A stretch of DNA of 6,490 nucleotides from an uncultured Mollicutes bacterium (GTDB lineage Bacteria; Bacillota_I; Bacilli_A; RFN20; CAG-288). The position numbers were made by a program, and so were the translations under genes. The notes below the pieces were generated by a model. That model did not search any database. It was given only the letters and a program-made list of their open reading frames with translations, and was not told the DNA's origin. The DNA lies in the NCBI GenBank assembly GCA_900549915.1, contig URQF01000078.1:1-6490 (forward strand). Direction: 5' to 3'. Positions 5,727-6,490 of this stretch are shown here, in pieces (positions within the stretch are counted from its first letter, which is position 1; every line of letters starts with the position of its first letter).

Positions 5727-6490
5727 TCTGCAGACCGTTGCTTTCGCCCGACAATCAAATACATAGCCCTATTTGTAAGGAAAGCGGTTAAAGAACCGAC
5801 AAAAACGCCAAAGGAAACATCGCTAAGGAAGTGTGCACCATAAACCCTGCGTGAAAAGGCAATAACCAATGTCCTGACAAGGGCTAAAACAAACAATAAA
5901 GAACGTCCCCCCTTCCATTGCCATTTCAGAACCGGATAAATCAGAGGTAATAGCAATAGCTGTGAAGCCGTTGCAGAATGTCCACTAGGCCAGGATTTGA
6001 AGGAGTCCCCAAGGGATTTAAAACCATGAAAATTGAATTGCCACCAAGAGTGAAATACAACACCATCCGTATTTAAATTAGAATCAACAAGAAAACGATA
6101 ACGAGGACGACATGCAAGTACTTTAAGGAAAGACATAATCAAGAACTGCAAGAGCATAGAAATGAGAACGATTGCTCCAATTTGAACCAAATAAGTTGAA
6201 TTGGAATCATTAATAATTGCAAAGAATATTGCAGTAAATGCAAATGTAATAATAGAGGCAATAATGTAGGCTGGAATCGTTTCAAGTCTCATTCCATAAT
6301 CGTTATGTTTGTAAGTGAAAGAATCAGCAAGGAAATAGATACACGCTAACAAAGAGAGGACCAAAATGCCAATTCCAAGAAACTTCATCCAACGTTTCTG
6401 ATTTTTGAAGGTTCCTTTAAAAATCAGAACACCGCCAAGTGGAATCCTTGCATAAGCAATACTTTCCCCGTAAGTTTCGAAGAAAGCTCC
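5723..6490 (-). CDS. PAP2-family membrane phosphatase, 5' end outside window
   Basis: An integral membrane phosphatase of the PAP2 (type 2 phosphatidic acid phosphatase) superfamily; likely substrates are lipid phosphates such as phosphatidic acid, phosphatidylglycerol phosphate or undecaprenyl pyrophosphate, not distinguishable here. Counting from the internal Met at 6388, the three motifs are KVLACRPRY (89-97, K-x6-R with Tyr where Pro is usual), PSGH (134-137) and SR-x5-H-x3-D (179-190, with His186 and Asp190). About six or seven hydrophobic segments flank them, with the active site predicted on the outer face. The frame stays open upstream of that Met for 34 more codons to the window edge, and reads FFETYGESIAYARIPLGG, which resembles the FFExxGExPxYxxxP segment found near the start of many PAP2 proteins. 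The true start is therefore beyond 6490. The stop overlaps the Nudix start by 4 nt. Confidence 0.88.
   Translation of the reverse strand, partial: GAFFETYGESIAYARIPLGGVLIFKGTFKNQKRWMKFLGIGILVLSLLACIYFLADSFTYKHNDYGMRLETIPAYIIASIITFAFTAIFFAIINDSNSTYLVQIGAIVLISMLLQFLIMSFLKVLACRPRYRFLVDSNLNTDGVVFHSWWQFNFHGFKSLGDSFKSWPSGHSATASQLLLLPLIYPVLKWQWKGGRSLLFVLALVRTLVIAFSRRVYGAHFLSDVSFGVFVGSLTAFLTNRAMYLIVGRKQRSAE
6396..6429. repeat. 34-bp near-perfect palindrome inside the PAP2 gene
   Basis: TTCTGATTTTTGAAGG (6396-6411) and CCTTTAAAAATCAGAA (6414-6429) are inverted 16-nt arms with a 2-nt centre and one mismatch (G6407 against T6418). It lies in coding sequence (LIFKGTFKNQ on the minus strand), 7 nt before the internal ATG at 6388. 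No T run follows in the minus direction, so it is not an obvious terminator. Confidence 0.75.

Noticed and set aside
6386..6388. ATG at 6388 as the PAP2 start
   Set aside because: The frame stays open to the window edge and the upstream residues (FFETYGE...) resemble the usual N-terminal region of PAP2 proteins. There is no good ribosome site before this ATG.

Overview
The window looks like chromosomal housekeeping DNA of a low-G+C Bacillota-type bacterium. PurB has the length, motif positions and near-colinear sequence of Bacillus-type adenylosuccinate lyase (431 aa). AGGAGG-type ribosome binding sites are common, genes are tightly packed with start/stop overlaps, and TGA is used as a stop, so the code is standard. 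An Erysipelotrichia-like lineage is possible, but the sequence alone does not fix the taxon.

Layout. Plus strand, 1-1511: the 3' part of an unrecognised soluble protein gene (open to the left edge) is coupled by a 4-nt overlap to a lemA-family membrane protein gene. A hairpin terminator at 1527-1562, usable in both directions, separates this pair from five minus-strand genes. In their direction of transcription (right to left) these are: a PAP2-family membrane phosphatase gene running off the right edge, overlapping a Nudix hydrolase gene by 4 nt; an 87-nt gap with a likely promoter and an inverted repeat; purA and purB sharing one nucleotide (TAATG); a 12-bp hairpin; and a cysteine-synthase-like gene.

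How the genes work together. PurA and PurB form the complete IMP to AMP branch: IMP + Asp + GTP gives adenylosuccinate, which gives AMP + fumarate. The gene after purB encodes a fold-type-II PLP enzyme scaffold in which the PLP-binding lysine is methionine, and the substrate and phosphate-binding glycine loops are also lost. It appears to be a pseudoenzyme, yet it has an intact frame and one of the best ribosome binding sites in the window. It is the most unusual gene here; its role is unknown. The PAP2 and Nudix genes are both phosphate-ester or pyrophosphate hydrolases, but a common pathway cannot be read from the sequence.

Non-coding structure. Apart from the terminator, four strong inverted repeats stand out: one in the purA leader, one between purB and the pseudoenzyme gene, and two long near-perfect palindromes inside coding sequence (2198-2228 in the pseudoenzyme gene, 6396-6429 in the PAP2 gene). 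No tRNA, rRNA, CRISPR array, insertion sequence or riboswitch was recognised. No gene-free stretch exceeds 90 bases.
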